This document shows positions 7,895 to 18,700 of a stretch of DNA of 64,000 nt, one piece after another. The DNA lies in NCBI GenBank assembly GCA_900550645.1, contig URTA01000006.1:24942-88941 (forward strand), read 5' to 3'. The stretch is from an uncultured Porphyromonadaceae bacterium. GTDB lineage: Bacteria > Bacteroidota > Bacteroidia > Bacteroidales > Muribaculaceae. The translations under genes and the position numbers were made by a program. The notes beneath the pieces were generated by a model, which did not search any database, was not told the origin of the DNA, and saw only the letters and a program-made list of their open reading frames with translations. Each line of letters begins with the position of its first letter. Positions within the stretch are counted from its first letter, which is position 1.

Positions 7895-10348
7895 TTAGAC
7901 TTGTTCCGCAGATTGTGTCGCGAAGTTAGGGGTAGGGTAGCCTCCTGTCGATGTGATTTCGCAGACATACACATCAGAACCTGAAAGTTCGCCCGATATT
8001 TCGATGCTCTTGTCGGTGGTTTCAACCCCAGCCTCTTTCCACCAGTCCTCGACTTCGTTCTCCATGTCTGGCAGGTGATATTTCTTCCAGTTGTATGTGA
8101 AGTACTTTTTGACGAAATCTTCCGGAACTGGATTGCCCTGATAATACACCTGCGCTGTCAGGACAGTGTTGTATTCGCCGTTCTTGAATACCTCTCCGCT
8201 TGATGAAGTGACGAGCACCGTGTATCCTTCAACCGTGTATTTCCTTATGGTAAAGGAGTCTGTGTATTCACGGCCTTGGTATGACACCGAGCATTTGAGC
8301 GTAAGGGTCGTGTTGTTCTTCTCCCACAGGATGTCGTCGTCAGGCTTTATTGCCCAAACAGTCCTGTCAGAGTCAAGTCCTGGATGGTCGCTTATGTCGA
8401 TTTTCTCTTCATCTTTCACCATAAACCAATGGCGGTCAGTGATTTCAGGAGATATGTTTACTTCGTTAAGCGTCAGCAGGATGTAATCCGGAGAATAGAA
8501 AACACCGCTCTCCGAATTGCCAATCACCGAGAACGTGTCCGCGCCTGTTATTCGGACAGACTTGCTTTCCATCTGATGCTGCGTGTCATCATCAAGGTTG
8601 CCCCAACCCAGCTTTACGTTCTCTCCGAACTCTACATCTCCGTCCGCTCCCCATTTGATATTGCCTCCGGCGAGATGCCCCGAGCCGTCCTGGTTTATGC
8701 GCACAGAATTGCTACGAGTCTTTATCTCACCCTTACCCTCTGCATTTAGCTGGAGAAGCGGATTCTGGATAGTTCCGCCTACACCTCCCTTGCTGAACCA
8801 TGCGCCGTAGTCCTCGCAGTAATTGAGAGTGTCGTCAGTAGGCTGGTACTGGGTCACAAACTGGCCTGCCTCGAGCTGGGGTGCAGTTAGCAAGAGTGTA
8901 CCAGGGTCTGAAAATTTTGCCGTGACTCTTAGCACTACATTACCGCTCACAGGCTCGCTAAGGTCAAACACTACATGATGCCTGTGCCATTCCCCAGATT
9001 CGGCTTCAGAGACAGTCGCAAAGCCTAACTGCGAATAGTCCTGGTAGACGTACAATCGGCATGGTGCCGAAGTCTTTGCCCAAAACGAAAAGCAATAACG
9101 CTTGCCGAGTTTCGATGTGCCGTCCTTCTTGCCTGAAAACCACTCATAGTCATTGGCGATCATTTCGATAAGGTCGGTCGTCTTGTACACCTTGCCTATG
9201 CCTACTGGAGATGCAGCGGTTTCCTCATCGACCTTATTCAGCACACTTATATCTACAGAGTTCTGAAAGGCGTTCTTGTGTATCTTGCCGGCATAGAATG
9301 TCGCGGCAAAACCGTTCTCGTCGCCAGCGGTCAATGTGCCTGAGATGTGTGCTGAACTGGATGCGAACAGCTTCTGTATATAGCTGCCGTAACCGTCCAG
9401 CTTTCCGAATACAGGGTCTGCTATGCCGTCCAGTTTGCCTATGCGCGTCTTGCTTGCATCGCTGAACCCTGAAAGACTTGAAAGCAGTATGATGTTGAAG
9501 TCGGCAATGGAAACCTCTTCGCCCACAGCCAACGATGAAAGGTCGAGTCTGAAATCCCGCAGATGCCGTCCTGAGTTCTCGATGCTGACCACATACAGGT
9601 GGTACTTCCAGTCTTCGGTAATATCAACCGGGAATACGCCGTCTGTTCTATTGCCAGCTTCCTCGTCTTCTTCGGTGCGGGATTGGTAGCCTACCGAGCC
9701 GTAGAAAGTCTTGGCAGCTCCTTTTGCCCTGAAGGATATGATTACTCGCTGGGTGTCGTCAAGCAGCTCATAGAACTCTTGCCGCAAACCCACGAAATTA
9801 TCTTCAGTCTCTTTCTGTCTTACGATTCCGCATATTCGAGCTACATCATTGTCACCATCGGAATACACAGCCTTTATATCATCACCGCCGACAGCATTGT
9901 ACTGTGACTGATGATTGGGATTACTCGTAATAAGAAGACCTTCGGGCCAACACAAGCTGGAATTTCGCCCGATGCCATCGATAACGTCCATGAACGGCGA
10001 GTACTCGTCCGAAGCTGTCAGGTACAATGCCCCCGACCTGTCAGTGTCAAACAGGTTTGTTATACGGACGAAATCGAGCAGTTCCCCTGGTGCCGGAGGA
10101 TTGCCTTCCAATAGTTTACCGATAAACCACGGCTGTGTCTTTTCGGTTGTCTTTACTGTACCGTCCTCGTTCTCAACATCGACGCTGATGTTGTCAACGC
10201 CGTAGTCAAGCACGCACATCAGCGAGTACACCTCTTTATTCCCATCATAGAATTGCCGCCTGACAATATCGCCAGTTCGCAACCCTTGCTGCTTGGCTGA
10301 ATCGATGTTGAGGGAAATCTTGTATTTGTCTTTCGTGCTTATGAACAT
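7895..10348 (-). CDS. Tail fibre protein with carbohydrate-binding-like middle
   Basis: An 817-residue beta-rich protein. Two regions (about 205-290 and 400-510) resemble jelly-roll carbohydrate-binding folds, with stretches such as RVIISFRAKGAAKTFYG and YCFSFWAKTSAPCRLYVYQD followed by a GxWHRHHVVF strand. About residues 530-590 carry the DGSGHLAGGNIKW module shared with the next fibre gene. The C-terminal third has Ig-like strand patterns. Sugar binding is inferred from pattern only. Position between two other fibre genes supports a receptor-binding or baseplate-fibre role. Confidence 0.6.
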   Translation of the reverse strand: MFISTKDKYKISLNIDSAKQQGLRTGDIVRRQFYDGNKEVYSLMCVLDYGVDNISVDVENEDGTVKTTEKTQPWFIGKLLEGNPPAPGELLDFVRITNLFDTDRSGALYLTASDEYSPFMDVIDGIGRNSSLCWPEGLLITSNPNHQSQYNAVGGDDIKAVYSDGDNDVARICGIVRQKETEDNFVGLRQEFYELLDDTQRVIISFRAKGAAKTFYGSVGYQSRTEEDEEAGNRTDGVFPVDITEDWKYHLYVVSIENSGRHLRDFRLDLSSLAVGEEVSIADFNIILLSSLSGFSDASKTRIGKLDGIADPVFGKLDGYGSYIQKLFASSSAHISGTLTAGDENGFAATFYAGKIHKNAFQNSVDISVLNKVDEETAASPVGIGKVYKTTDLIEMIANDYEWFSGKKDGTSKLGKRYCFSFWAKTSAPCRLYVYQDYSQLGFATVSEAESGEWHRHHVVFDLSEPVSGNVVLRVTAKFSDPGTLLLTAPQLEAGQFVTQYQPTDDTLNYCEDYGAWFSKGGVGGTIQNPLLQLNAEGKGEIKTRSNSVRINQDGSGHLAGGNIKWGADGDVEFGENVKLGWGNLDDDTQHQMESKSVRITGADTFSVIGNSESGVFYSPDYILLTLNEVNISPEITDRHWFMVKDEEKIDISDHPGLDSDRTVWAIKPDDDILWEKNNTTLTLKCSVSYQGREYTDSFTIRKYTVEGYTVLVTSSSGEVFKNGEYNTVLTAQVYYQGNPVPEDFVKKYFTYNWKKYHLPDMENEVEDWWKEAGVETTDKSIEISGELSGSDVYVCEITSTGGYPTPNFATQSAEQV

Positions 10349-10349
10349 A

Positions 10350-12194
10350 TCAGTCTATAACTTCTACAGAATCGCCTGAACATGAATCGGTTATCCATAG
10401 CGAGCCGTTTGTGGCTGACTGCTTCTGTACCTCCAGTTCATAGACCCTGAATTTCTTGCGGACAGTCAGTTCGTCGAATGTCGCGCCGTAACTCTTGTTG
10501 TTGTTTATGATGCCCCAGCCGTAACCGTTCAAGCCGCCTGAAAAGCGTGCAGTGCCGATGTTGCCGAGGATGTAGGCATTGCCAGAGAACCTCATGCCGT
10601 CAGCTCCCTTGTCGCCGTAAACGCCCTCAATGAACACTCCGTCGCCGAGGTACAAGGTATTCTCGATAAGGCTTGTCTTGTACTTGGAACTTATGACAGA
10701 GAATCTGTTCGCTTCCACAGGTTTGCTGAACACGAACATTTCCGCTTTGTTGCCCTGTGCAGTTGTTCCTATGTCAAAAACGAGGGATGCCGACCATTCG
10801 TTGTTAAGTGCCGCGAACATGGAATCTGTCTTGGCAAACCTAAGGCTAAAGGGTATGGTTTCGATATGAGGAAGGGCTGAAGAGTCCGTGTACAGATAGG
10901 GGAGACCTGCTTCCAATATGTCGGACTTGGGAGAATGAAGCATAACGCCGCTGGTGCTTCCCAGCCTTATGCGATGCTTGAACAGAACGCCCTTGTCATC
11001 AATGTCCGCGCCAGAATAGGTAGACATCACCTCTGTACCGGCAAGCGCAGTCCATGCAGAGAAACCGTTGCGGAACTGTCCTGCTCCTTCCTTGGAAACT
11101 ATGGTGTAGTCGCCGTTGAAATGCCTGATGTCGGACTGGAGGTTGATAGCGATTGTCGGCACTCCCGAATCTCCATCCCCGAGGTTCATCACCATACCGG
11201 GCGCACAGAACGATACTATTCCAGGCTGTCCGTTCTGTACCTTGACTACCGACCTTGAGCTGAACTTGATGCTGTAGCCGGTCCACAGGTTAAGGTCTGA
11301 TTCCAGCTGAAGGTAGCAGGTATTCTTCTCGCTCGAGGGTATATGGTCTTGGGGGTTGTCTGGGTCAATGGAATACAGCAGCATTTGTTCGTTCTCCCCG
11401 AGGTCGAAACCCTGCGAGGCGACAAGGCGACCACGGATTTCCTGTCCTCCGTCAACCACAAGGTTTCCGTAGACGTGCGCGTCTTTCATCGACCAGTCAG
11501 TGGAATCATTGTTGCTGTTACCTGAATGGTAGTATTCCTTCGTGCCGTTGAAAAGCCCCTTGCTGTTTATGGTCACGTCTCCCAGTTTGAACGAGCCGTC
11601 GATCTCCAAAGCTCCAGACATGATGATGTCCTGGGAGTCGATGTGCAACTTATTGTCGGCGTAGAAAATCGATTGGTGCTGGGAGAAGAATATCCCCGCA
11701 TCTCCAAGGTTGAGCTGTCCCTTTACGGTTGAATCTCCGTCAACTCGAAGATGACCGTCAACATGAGCTACACGGCCTTTGAACGAATCGGATTCGAGCG
11801 AGCCGTCGTGGGTCAGCTCCAGTATCATCTGGCCGTTGTGACCGCCCTGGAAGCCATACAACGCACCTAATGCGCCGACCATGCTGTCGCCGCTCCGTGA
11901 CACGAAACCTTCCCCCGGCGTTTCTCCGCCACCTCCGCCTGTAGTTGTCATGATGGCGTTTGCCCAGCCGTAGGCGGCGTTCTTCATCATGATGTCGGAA
12001 TCCGTGAGTATCCTTTCACGAATGGCGTTCTGGTCGATGTTGCCTTCAGCGTCGAGCGGCGGGTCTTGTGAATAGTCCGGAAGCTCCACCTGATTAGCGT
12101 CGTGCATCATCTGGTAGAGCTTGCCGTACAACTCCGCCAGCCCGGAGCCGGTCTGCATTGTCGATATTCCGTCGTTCAGCGTCAGTGTTGCCAT
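10350..12194 (-). CDS. Fibre/baseplate protein with repeated beta modules
   Basis: A 614-residue protein starting MATLTLNDGISTMQTGSG. I placed the start at 12194, overlapping the previous stop by one base (TAATG), because the longer frame to 12356 lies wholly inside the spike gene. Repeated patterns of GxLxxDG and GSFKLGDVTINSKGLF type fill residues 170-330 and look like beta-helix or triple-strand fibre repeats. The N-terminal 100 residues probably anchor to the spike or hub. It belongs to the same fibre cluster as the two genes on its lower-coordinate side. Confidence 0.6.
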   Translation of the reverse strand: MATLTLNDGISTMQTGSGLAELYGKLYQMMHDANQVELPDYSQDPPLDAEGNIDQNAIRERILTDSDIMMKNAAYGWANAIMTTTGGGGGETPGEGFVSRSGDSMVGALGALYGFQGGHNGQMILELTHDGSLESDSFKGRVAHVDGHLRVDGDSTVKGQLNLGDAGIFFSQHQSIFYADNKLHIDSQDIIMSGALEIDGSFKLGDVTINSKGLFNGTKEYYHSGNSNNDSTDWSMKDAHVYGNLVVDGGQEIRGRLVASQGFDLGENEQMLLYSIDPDNPQDHIPSSEKNTCYLQLESDLNLWTGYSIKFSSRSVVKVQNGQPGIVSFCAPGMVMNLGDGDSGVPTIAINLQSDIRHFNGDYTIVSKEGAGQFRNGFSAWTALAGTEVMSTYSGADIDDKGVLFKHRIRLGSTSGVMLHSPKSDILEAGLPYLYTDSSALPHIETIPFSLRFAKTDSMFAALNNEWSASLVFDIGTTAQGNKAEMFVFSKPVEANRFSVISSKYKTSLIENTLYLGDGVFIEGVYGDKGADGMRFSGNAYILGNIGTARFSGGLNGYGWGIINNNKSYGATFDELTVRKKFRVYELEVQKQSATNGSLWITDSCSGDSVEVID

Positions 12195-13165
12195 TAAGGT
12201 TTGATTTGCACCACCTTGGTAAGCAGGCCCGAGATGCTGCCCTTGTACTGCTGCACCTGCGCTTTCATTTGCATGAAGCTGGCGATGTTCAAGGGCGGCT
12301 GCGGACCCAGCTGGGTGGTTGTCTTTATCTGAATAATAGCGTCGAGGATGCTGCAAAGGGTGTCACAAAGAACTTCTCCGACGACTGCGTGCTTCCCTGT
12401 GTTCTCTCCACCGAGGTATACAGTGCTGCCGTCAACCTTGACCAACGTGCCGCCGACTTCAATGGTCGCGCTGTCGCTTGTTATGGATTCCTTGGCGTTG
12501 CTGCCCACTTTCAGTTCCACGCTGCTGCTGTCAAGGGTAACTGAAGACTTGTCCGCGCCAACACTGTCGCAAATGCGCTCGGTGTCCTGTGTTCGGGATG
12601 TCGCCACTTCATTGCCAGTCAGGACCGTTGTCTTCACGCTGCCTTTGTCGTATGATGTAACAGCCTGGTTGCCTGTCAGCTTCAGCTCATGCACATCCGG
12701 AGATTCCTCGTCTTCAGTGTCGAACTCCTCGCGCTCACGCACGCCTACTGACACCGAACCGTGCGCGTCAAGCTGTATGGCATCAACGTGCGAGACCATG
12801 GTGATGAACTCGTTGCCGCTTTCAGGGTCTCGCGATACCATGACATCGGAGTACAGCTTCGGAATGATGACCATGCCCTGCTGGTTATCCTGTATGGCAC
12901 TGAGAAATACGCCTTCATGCAGACCTTGCTTAACCTCATCGGTGTCTTCAACCGCAGTGTTCATGTATTCCTGCACATCGACGGTGCCGAGCAGCTCGCC
13001 TTCAGTATGTATCTTGCAGACGTAGCCGGTTATCATGCCTGTCCCCTTGACCACGCCTGAAACAGGGTTGACCACACCGTGTCGGGCGATAATCTGTATT
13101 GCCTCGCCTATGATATGGTTCGCCTGAAGGTCGGATATTTTATCGGCCTTTTTATTTCTTTTCAT
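12194..13165 (-). CDS. Baseplate spike, gpV-like
   Basis: A 323-residue protein. Residues 30-165 alternate strands as in the OB-fold of phage baseplate spikes (GVVKGTGMITGYVCKIHTEG; GVFLSAIQDNQQGMVIIPKL). Residues 195-270 are a Thr/Ser/Val-rich repetitive segment (SSVTLDSSSVELKVGS; SATIEVGGTLVKVDG) typical of the membrane-piercing beta-helix needle. The C-terminus is an amphipathic helix. It sits directly after the gpD-like hub gene, overlapping it by 14 bp, as in P2- and Mu-type phages. The assignment comes from architecture and gene order. Confidence 0.6.
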   Translation of the reverse strand: MKRNKKADKISDLQANHIIGEAIQIIARHGVVNPVSGVVKGTGMITGYVCKIHTEGELLGTVDVQEYMNTAVEDTDEVKQGLHEGVFLSAIQDNQQGMVIIPKLYSDVMVSRDPESGNEFITMVSHVDAIQLDAHGSVSVGVREREEFDTEDEESPDVHELKLTGNQAVTSYDKGSVKTTVLTGNEVATSRTQDTERICDSVGADKSSVTLDSSSVELKVGSNAKESITSDSATIEVGGTLVKVDGSTVYLGGENTGKHAVVGEVLCDTLCSILDAIIQIKTTTQLGPQPPLNIASFMQMKAQVQQYKGSISGLLTKVVQIKP

Positions 13166-14627
13166 CGCTCTTCTTGTCTTTATCCTCGTCCTTGTCCCTC
13201 GAGATGCAGTACGGCAGCTTCAAGGTCTGACGATAACCGTTTGTACCGAAGCGCGTTGTCACCTCGTCAACGAGGTAGTATCCGTTCTTGGCCTTATATT
13301 GGTTGTCTGTCAAGTGCACCTTTATGCCTGATATGATAGGGAAGTCGCCGAATATCGTTAGCGTCCCTTCAATGCCGTTCATATTGTAGCTCTCGAAGTA
13401 CTTTATCGCCTCCTCAAGCAGAGCCTCGTGGCTTATGCCGATTTTCTTCGACATATACGGTATCACGGTGTATTTGCTGAGGTCTACCTTGTCTTTCGAC
13501 TTGGTCAGAGGCCTTGCTCCGAGTTTCATTGACTTCTTTGACAGCTTGGTTTCGTTCATCACTTGCCATTTTTCTTTCGACGGCTTGTCTGCCGACCATT
13601 CGGGGTTGCGCCTGATGGTAATGTGGTAGAACTTGTCCTGCTTGTCAAGCGCGGTTGCTTCTACTGCAAGGAATGTCTTGTCTGTTGCCATAAGCGTCAA
13701 GCCGTTGTCAGCCACGTTGTAGTCGAAGCGTATGTCGGGTATGCTGGCTTTGTCGGTGGTGAACCTCCTTGATATGCTTTGCCGCTGGATGCAGTCTGCC
13801 CCAGGGTTAGAAAAGTATGAACGGCCGACCTTTATGCAAGGCGTATCGCCGTCAAACTCGACGTATGAGAATATCTTGTACTTGCCCCATTCAGTAAGCA
13901 CGTCGGCGACTGTAAGGTCTGGGGTAAGGTTTATCTTTCCTATGTCTATAGAGATTTTGGCTGTGTCCGGATGCAGCTTTAGTCCTGTGCCTTCAAGCAG
14001 CTTGTACGGACCGTCCTCTTTCAGTAGTGCCTGAACGGTTATGTTCTTCTTGGCTGTCAGCTTGGGGCAGGTCTTCTTTTTCAGCCCACTGGCAAGGTTC
14101 TCGCAGTACAGTTCAATCGGGGTGTCGAGGCTGCATTTGGTTATGTAGCCGTCAAACATCTTGGTCAGGTACTTCTTGTATTCATTCAGTTTTCCCTCGT
14201 CTGACCAGATTGTCGGCTTGGACGATCCGATCTTTATCAGTTCAAGCACGTCCAGCTGCTTCTCTGTAAGGTAGCCAAGGTATATGCGTATACGGTTGCC
14301 GTTCTGAAAGTCCGAGACGGTTGCAGCCCTCGTGTTGTTCCGCAGTTCCTCAACCACGCCGTGATCCTGGAGGTTTACGTTCACCTGCACTTCAGAGGAA
14401 GCCGACTCTTGTGCGTTGGTCGTCTTCCGTATGATCGTGCCTCTGGGGAAGCGCACCGAAGCAGTCCCTATCAGCTCGCGATAGGAATCCTCGATTTCGA
14501 TTTCCTCCACCTCCGCAAGCAGCATCGGCGAAACCGGCTTCTTGCAGGGATTCTTCGGGTCTTCCATCTTCCAGATTTCCACAAGGCTGATGAGGATATG
14601 GTAACTCTCTTCCGTTGTCTTTGCCAT
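13152..14627 (-). CDS. Tail hub protein, gpD-like
   Basis: A 491-residue protein with the layout of phage late-control gene D or Mu gp44 hub proteins. An early beta-barrel region contains VRFPRGTIIRKTT and NRIRIYLGYL, and a middle segment has TVADVLTEWGKYKIFSYVEF. The C-terminus is Lys/Asp-rich. It lies between a DUF6046-like gene and the spike gene, exactly where the hub is expected in contractile-tail operons. It would form the central ring that joins tube to spike. Confidence 0.6.
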   Translation of the reverse strand: MAKTTEESYHILISLVEIWKMEDPKNPCKKPVSPMLLAEVEEIEIEDSYRELIGTASVRFPRGTIIRKTTNAQESASSEVQVNVNLQDHGVVEELRNNTRAATVSDFQNGNRIRIYLGYLTEKQLDVLELIKIGSSKPTIWSDEGKLNEYKKYLTKMFDGYITKCSLDTPIELYCENLASGLKKKTCPKLTAKKNITVQALLKEDGPYKLLEGTGLKLHPDTAKISIDIGKINLTPDLTVADVLTEWGKYKIFSYVEFDGDTPCIKVGRSYFSNPGADCIQRQSISRRFTTDKASIPDIRFDYNVADNGLTLMATDKTFLAVEATALDKQDKFYHITIRRNPEWSADKPSKEKWQVMNETKLSKKSMKLGARPLTKSKDKVDLSKYTVIPYMSKKIGISHEALLEEAIKYFESYNMNGIEGTLTIFGDFPIISGIKVHLTDNQYKAKNGYYLVDEVTTRFGTNGYRQTLKLPYCISRDKDEDKDKKSDEKK

Positions 14628-15730
14628 TATATCTGCGTGTCCGGGATTAGGTCAACAAGGCGACCGAAGCTCTCTTTGGCGATGCTTGTGGTGACTTCCG
14701 CCGACAGTTCCGCCAGTTTGCTGTTGAGGACAAAGCGCTCCCACTTGCTTGCTTCGGAAGCGGCAATCTCCATGTTCAGAAGGCCTATCGTGTCTTTCTT
14801 CACCTGTATGTCCTCGTCAGGCTCTATGGCCACACAAGACAATGAATACGGCTGGATATTCTTGAACTCCGGCGAGCCGAGGTTGTAGTCGGTTATTATT
14901 ACCCTCTTGACGTTCAGGTCGTTTATGAGGTAATGGTTGACTTCAACTATGCCTTTGTATTGGCACAGCTGGATGAACTTCTGCACTGCCGAGCTGGGAT
15001 ACACGTCAATCTCGTCCGAGACTATGTTGCCCGAGATACTGAAGGATATGTCGTCTCCAGCTATGAGTTCCTTTCGTGAGAAGTCACGGCCTTGCACCTT
15101 GGTCATAACGAGCTGCTTGCCTGATTTGATGCTTACCTGCGGTGCTAGGTCGATGTGCGCCAACGTGGAGCAGGTGAACTCTGTTTTGGTCTGCGTTTGC
15201 TGGCTTTTGTGGACTGTCTGCGGATTGATGCCGAAAATGCCTGAAGCCTTGTTCTCGTAGGAATCCGGCTGTCCTTCCCAGATTACGTCCTCGTATGTAA
15301 TCTTCTGCCCGTCTGGGAGCTGGTAGTAGAGAATAAGGGCTTCAGGCACAGGCGTGCCGTACTTGTCCTTGGCGACTATTGTCTGCTGTCCGGTCGAATC
15401 CTTGACTGGTATTCGCCCGTGCTGCTTGGTGAAGTCCTCGCGCTTCTTGATGAGGTCTACCATGCTCATCTCCCTTTGAGCATCGACAGATTCCCGTAGA
15501 CGTTTCTCGATTACACGTCGATAGCGGGGCAGCAGCTTGTCGAGTTCTGCTGCCGCCGACTGCACCGCCGCTTGCTTGGCAACCTGGACGAGGATGTTCT
15601 TGTATGCGCGGTTGTTTCTGTACTTGACATCTCCGCCGGAACTGTGGAGCAGATGCCACCCCACGCTTCCGACGAACTTTGATGCCCAGTCTATTGTGGA
15701 AAACTTAAGAGAGTTCCATACGTCAGTCAT
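14627..15730 (-). CDS. Tail/baseplate protein between tape measure and hub (DUF6046-like)
   Basis: A 367-residue protein. The N-terminal 120 residues are helical and basic, and the rest is beta-rich (GRDFSRKELIAGDDISFSIS; VKRVIITDYNLGSPEFKNIQ). The context, directly downstream of the tape measure and overlapping the hub gene by one base, matches the LysM/circularisation-type protein found in other contractile phages. I recall similar proteins in Bacteroidota phages as DUF6046, but that match is from memory. It probably links the tube end to the hub. Confidence 0.5.
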   Translation of the reverse strand: MTDVWNSLKFSTIDWASKFVGSVGWHLLHSSGGDVKYRNNRAYKNILVQVAKQAAVQSAAAELDKLLPRYRRVIEKRLRESVDAQREMSMVDLIKKREDFTKQHGRIPVKDSTGQQTIVAKDKYGTPVPEALILYYQLPDGQKITYEDVIWEGQPDSYENKASGIFGINPQTVHKSQQTQTKTEFTCSTLAHIDLAPQVSIKSGKQLVMTKVQGRDFSRKELIAGDDISFSISGNIVSDEIDVYPSSAVQKFIQLCQYKGIVEVNHYLINDLNVKRVIITDYNLGSPEFKNIQPYSLSCVAIEPDEDIQVKKDTIGLLNMEIAASEASKWERFVLNSKLAELSAEVTTSIAKESFGRLVDLIPDTQI

Positions 15731-15741
15731 TGCAAAACCAT

Positions 15742-18700
15742 TTATCCATGCCAGGTGTCGTCGAAGTTATGAACCACGTCGATGAGTGCCTGGGCTAATT
15801 GTTCCTTGAGATTGTTGATGACCTCCACATTGTCAGGGTTGCTGAGGTCTATCTTTTCCACGCAAAGAAGGTTGTTGATGTTTACAATTACCTGTTTCGG
15901 CGCGGCTGTGTTGCTGCCGTATCGAGACTTGTAACCTTCATGCCCTTTTTTCTTTTTCTTCGAGCCGGGGTCGTCAGCTACTATAGGGTTCCCATTGTCA
16001 TTAGTTTTATTTTTTTGGCTGGCAGCGTAAGCATTGGCCATCTGTTGGGGGGTCATGGAAGATTTTGTCTTTGAGGCTTTCCCATTAGAGGGTAAACCAA
16101 AGGCATTTCGTACAGTGTTGCTAACAGCACCAAGTGCACCTGTTTGTGGCGTATTGAAAAGGGTTTTGTTATTGTTGACCAATGGCCGAAGAGCTGGAGG
16201 CAACATATTTGCCCAATATTGAGCCCAGTTAAATGAGCCTAAGGTGCTTCCCAATCCCCAAACAGAATCTGTGAAGTTTTGTAGGGTAGTCTGCACCATC
16301 ACGAAAGAACCGTCTTCTGCAAGCTGATACCACATCTTGTCGGTTGCATCATACTGCCAGTGCAGGCCATTTATTACCAAGTCAGTTTTGCCCGCTATGT
16401 CTTCAAGTTTTCCTTCTGTTTCGAGGAACGCTTGGGCTGTAGTCAACAATAGATTAGCGTTGTTTGTCAGTGCAATTCCTGCCGGGTCTGATGCTAGCCC
16501 CATGGTTTTTATTGCCTCCGTAACGCGCTGCATATTACCGACGGTGATTTTTGCCATTTCTTCAGCTGTCGCAAATTCGTACATCTTGGTCTGGGTGTTA
16601 TATACACTCATGTCATGGAAAGCATTGTTGTAGTAGCCAAATGTCCTGAACCAGTCTCCTGTATTGGCTGGTGAGTAGTTTTGCATCGCTGTCCCCACTT
16701 CATTGCCCATATTGGTGTAAGTCATATATCTGGCAAGAGTGCTGTCGGTGAGCTTCCCTGCGGCATATTCGGTCATGTAGGCGTTAACAGCTTCCTGAAT
16801 GGGCTTTAACACCTCCTGCATATTCTGCCATACAACGCGGCGTGCATCCCAGTCCTTCAAGATTCGGGCTGAATCCCACTTCTCGTTCATGTCGGTCGCG
16901 TTTTCCCAGCGTATAAGCCCGCTAATCTGACTGGGGTCATACGTCTTGGCAAGCGACTCGAAGTATGTGTTGAAAGTCTCCTGGGTGACACCTCTTGTCA
17001 GGCCGAGCTGGTTGATTCTGGCGTTCACGGATCCGATGGCTTTCTCATAATATCCGCCGGTCATAAGCTCAGTGGTGGCCGCCATTGAACGCATAAGGCC
17101 TTCTCGTTTATCGTCATCAAAAAGTCCGCCATCATCTATGCCTTTGGTTATTGTTCCATCAGGACGCTTAAGGGTGAAAGCCATAGCCTGTTCTGTAACG
17201 TCTCCATAACCTTTAGGTACTGCATTTAGTACTGCATCAACGGTACTGCCTCCCCACACTTTCTCCCAATTTCCCATTATCTTATCGTAGATAGAGGTCG
17301 TAGTGTTTGCTGGAGCTTCTTCCTTAGGCGTCAGTCCAAGCAACTCTTTCATCATCGCGATACGATTGGCGACAAGTGTGTTGATGTCATCGTGCCTGTT
17401 ATATACTCCGTCAAGAGCTTGTTGTATCTTGTTTTCTGAGTTAATCAGTATTCCATTTGCAGTCCACGTTAGACGAGTCGCTTCTGCTAAACGTTCAGCA
17501 GCTTCAATGGCTCTAGAAATAGATGCCCATACCTGTCCGACGGCTCCTAATCCAGCAAGAGCTACTGCCGCAGCCCAGCCCGCAGGGCCTCCAGCCATTG
17601 CAGCCATTCCTGCGGCACTATAGAATACGCCCGCAGCTGTATCTTGCCATTTCCCATCCTCTCTTGTGAGTTCGTGCATGCCAAACCCTATACCAGCCAT
17701 ACCTCCAATTCCGCTGGCCATAGGTCCCTTTGCAAAGTTCTTAGCCTGTTGCCACCCGATTCTTTTCGCATACCTTTTGGTATCGTGCTTGTACGCAACG
17801 AACCCTGGGAAATCATTGCCATGAGGGCGATTCAGGTTGACCAACCCCTTCGCAGCCTTAACACTCTGCTTATGTGTCACTCCAGGAAGCCAAGAAACCC
17901 CCAACGGCATCATACCTCCCGACATAGCCGCAGCAGTTCCTCCGCTTCCGAACACAGCTGAAGTGCCGAACCAAGACATCTGCTTCTTCAGTGTCATCAT
18001 GCTCATTCCCAGTCCTCTCACGGCAAGCGATATATTCTTTATGAACATGAGTCCGTGAAGCGCGACCCGCATGGCGTTGAAGGCCGAGACGATAGGCCAG
18101 ATGTACAGCTTGAACTTCGCCCACATGACGATGAAGCCGCCGAAATGGTCGAACAGCCACTTGAACCACTTAGTCACGTCAGCCATTATCTTCCCGAACT
18201 GGATGAATACCTTGAACGCCTCGTCGAAGGCTTTCTTGGCTTCCCCGCTCTTCAGCCATTCTATGCCTGTCCTCAGCGCGTTCCTTATCACGCCGTCAAC
18301 TTTGGAAAATGCAGTCACGCCGTTGTCCTGGAAGACTGACGTAAGCTGCGCCCAAAGTCCTTGGATGGTGTTCTTCTTCTCGTCGGCAAGCCGCTTGGCC
18401 ATGCCTTGGGAGAGGAAGTTTTCGGCTATGATCTCGTTCCATTCCTGAACGTGTTTGACAAGCGCGACAGCACCGGCCGCAGCGGTCTTATGGAACATCT
18501 GGTAGAACACACTGATGTCGAGGTTCTTTTGAGCAAGCTCGTTGAATACGTCTATGAGATCTTTTCTGTCATTGCCCTTTCCAGGATTTACCTCAGCTTT
18601 GTCCCAAGCCTTCTGCTGCTTCTTGGTTGGGTTGACAATGTTGCCCATAATGGTACGCAAGGTAGTACCAGCTTGCGATCCCTTGATACCTGCATTGCCC

